Below are positions 5,522-6,551 of a stretch of 6,551 nt of DNA, piece after piece. The position numbers and the translations under genes were made by a program. Source of the DNA: Phycisphaeraceae bacterium. GTDB lineage: Bacteria; Planctomycetota; Phycisphaerae; Phycisphaerales; Phycisphaeraceae. The stretch's first letter is position 1, and every line of letters starts with the position of its first letter. The notes below the pieces were generated by a model, which was not told where the DNA came from, searched no databases, and worked only from the letters and a program-made list of their open reading frames with translations. Location: positions 1 through 6,551 of the forward strand of contig JANQKH010000774.1 of NCBI GenBank assembly GCA_028281215.1. Reading direction: 5' to 3'.

Positions 5522-6551
5522 TCAGGGCGAAGCGACAAGGCTACCCACCATCCCCGCACTCAACCGTTGCACAAAGCGACGCCAGGCAATGGCTTCGCTG
5601 TGCACATCGCGTTCCGCTACCGTTTCGCCCCGGCCCCAGTGGGCTTCGCTGGATTCGTAAATCAACCCCGCGCAGTTGCGACACACGAACCCGCCGGTCA
5701 ACGGTTGATTGCACAACGCCGCGGCGTCCTCGTCGAACATCGCCGGGATCGTCCACACCGGCAGCGGCCAATACAAGTTGTCGCAATGGCCGAGGCAAGG
5801 CCTTGGCGAGCGATCGGGAGATTCAGAGAGATCAAGGAATCGAGCGGGAACAAAGGGATCTAGGGACCGAGCCACCGAGGGATCGAGGGAAGAAGCTATG
5901 GGTCGCGCGGCGCGATGACCCCTTGATGGCTCGATCGCTTGATCCCTCGATCGCTTGCCCGAACGCTCCGCGTTCGGGCACACCCATTGCCACCGCCCAT
6001 GCCGCCCAGCTTGTTCGCGCCATTCACGCCGAACAATCTGCACGCCGCCCGCTTCCTCCACCCCGCGAGACTGGACTTTGAACTTATCCAGCAACCGCAC
6101 GCGCAACGCACCCCAATCCCCCATCGCCACCAACCCACCCGGATCAATCGGCGACGCCGACCAATACAACGCTTCATCCCGCTTGCGATCCGCACGGTTC
6201 GGATACAGATCCTTGACCAACCCGTTACTCGCCCGCGTTCGCACCCGGCCAACCCAGAACGGCGCATCCGCGACATGCTCGTTGCCGCGCCGACGTGTTG
6301 ACGCCGTGCGATGTACTTTTCTGCCCTCCTGCTCTTCTGCTTTCCTGAACCACCGCCAGATGGTTTGCCGACTCACGCCCAACCGCGCCGCCGCAAAGTC
6401 CACCCGCACGCCCGGCGGCTTGATCGACACCGGCCGACACAACCGCTCGAGCACGCCACGTGTGAGCCACAGTTGACCGGTGACTTTGTTGTAAGGCTCA
6501 GCCGCGAACCAGTTTTCGATTTCGGAATTTGGATCGCGGATTTCGGATGGT
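5522..6551 (-). CDS. HTH and zinc-ribbon protein, 5' end open, zinc knuckle split by a repeat
   Basis: I do not recognise a named family. The GTG at 6454 gives 310 residues, but the same frame is open without a stop to the window edge (SEIRDPNSEIENWFAAEPYN and on), and the segment up to 6547 is conserved in the relic at 3166-3279. The true start is therefore probably further upstream, possibly outside the window. Numbering from 6454: residues ~17-41 form a helix-turn-helix (FAAARLGVSRQTIWRWFRKAEE), a basic stretch follows, then a conserved-looking region ~67-157 (GRVRTRASNGLVKDLYPNR...LYWSASPIDPGGLVAMGDWG). C159-P-N starts a zinc knuckle, and its partner C258-R-N-C261 lies in GGFVCRNCAGLIYESS. 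Residues ~162-219 are a low-complexity RSLDPS-type insert. The architecture suggests DNA binding, possibly regulatory or mobile-element-related; that is inference. The gene ends 112 bp before the esterase start on the same strand, with a promoter-like box between. The zinc site may be damaged, so the gene could be drifting into a pseudogene. Confidence 0.65.
   Translation of the reverse strand, partial: PSEIRDPNSEIENWFAAEPYNKVTGQLWLTRGVLERLCRPVSIKPPGVRVDFAAARLGVSRQTIWRWFRKAEEQEGRKVHRTASTRRRGNEHVADAPFWVGRVRTRASNGLVKDLYPNRADRKRDEALYWSASPIDPGGLVAMGDWGALRVRLLDKFKVQSRGVEEAGGVQIVRREWREQAGRHGRWQWVCPNAERSGKRSRDQAIEPSRGHRAARPIASSLDPSVARSLDPFVPARFLDLSESPDRSPRPCLGHCDNLYWPLPVWTIPAMFDEDAAALCNQPLTGGFVCRNCAGLIYESSEAHWGRGETVAERDVHSEAIAWRRFVQRLSAGMVGSLVASP
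5798..5971 (-). repeat. In-frame palindromic, low-complexity insertion inside the HTH/zinc-ribbon gene
   Basis: The stretch consists of GATCGAGGGATC-like units. They run purine-rich on the plus strand at about 5810-5898 and in the complementary, pyrimidine-rich sense at about 5919-5957, forming an imperfect large inverted repeat. At one end is TGCCCGAACGC-TCC-GCGTTCGGGCA (5956-5980), an 11-bp perfect stem with a three-base loop. At the other end is the palindrome CAAGGCCTTG (5796-5805). Removing 174 bases (58 codons) would join C159-P-N directly to C220, giving CPNCLGHCDNLYWP, a normal CxxC knuckle. An alternative boundary uses the TGCC present at both ends (183 bases). Both are multiples of three. 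It looks like a dispersed repeat of the REP/BIME kind rather than a transposon; no transposase is present. Confidence 0.6.
6434..6547 (-). repeat. Intact partner of the relic at 3166-3279, with two 21-bp-spaced TCCGAAATC units
   Basis: This 114-base segment is the coding copy that matches 3166-3279 without a gap. Its upstream part carries TCCGAAATC twice (starting at minus-strand bases 6547 and 6526), spaced 21 bases apart. The relic has the same two units at 3279 and 3258 with the same spacing. Because 21 is a multiple of three, the repeat reads as a heptapeptide-like SEI...SEI pattern in frame with the HTH gene. Confidence 0.6.

Noticed and set aside
5810..5957. GATC-rich repeats as a CRISPR array or origin boxes
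   Set aside because: Units are short and degenerate, without regular spacers or DnaA-box matches, and they lie within an open reading frame.
5955..6476. Plus-strand 173-residue frame opposite the HTH gene
   Set aside because: It is Arg/Pro/Ser/Thr-rich as expected for an antisense shadow, while the minus strand carries the HTH and cysteine motifs.

Overview
The window looks like part of a planctomycete chromosome, possibly from the Phycisphaerae side. I infer this from the gene content. There is a secreted beta-propeller protein with an N-terminal duplication, a PhoD-type phosphatase, a sialate O-acetylesterase-like SGNH hydrolase, and a small membrane protein ending in the 'CxxCGYDLRG...CPECG' zinc ribbon that recurs in that phylum. 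Shine-Dalgarno signals are weak or patchy, and short 'TCCGAAATC'-type repeats and perfect hairpins are scattered between and even inside genes. No rRNA, tRNA, CRISPR array, complete insertion sequence or recognisable defence system is visible.

Layout, left to right. (1) 3-1721, plus strand: the 3' part of a beta-propeller gene with about eleven blade-like repeats behind a duplicated beta domain. (2) 1861-3099, plus strand: a secreted PhoD-family phosphatase. (3) 3100-3695: about 600 bases with no confident gene. They hold a hairpin at the phoD end, a decayed fragment of the same gene family found at the right edge of the window, a 10-bp stem-loop, a 7-bp tandem repeat, a doubtful 36-codon ORF on the minus strand, and two tight three-base-loop hairpins. 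(4) 3696-3989, minus strand: the two-helix membrane protein with a C-terminal zinc ribbon. (5) 4038-4185: a terminator-like stem-loop and a second copy of the palindromic element that also lies beyond the zinc-ribbon gene. (6) 4186-5409, minus strand: a secreted SGNH/SASA esterase with its own TATAAT box. (7) 5522 to the right edge, minus strand: an HTH plus zinc-ribbon protein whose zinc knuckle is split by about 174 bases of low-complexity, palindrome-rich sequence, inserted in frame. Its reading frame stays open past the window end.

The two secreted hydrolases are plausibly nutrient-scavenging enzymes (phosphoesters and acetylated glycans), but they are convergent, separated by other genes, and show no shared operon. 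The feature I find most interesting is the relation between 3166-3279 and 6434-6547. These two 114-bp stretches, both read on the minus strand, are about 71% identical by hand count. Many differences are synonymous, the frame is shared without a gap, and one copy has an in-frame stop. The HTH/zinc-ribbon gene therefore belongs to a dispersed, decaying family that starts inside a repeat and has itself been invaded by a repeat. I do not see evidence for a complete new multi-gene system.
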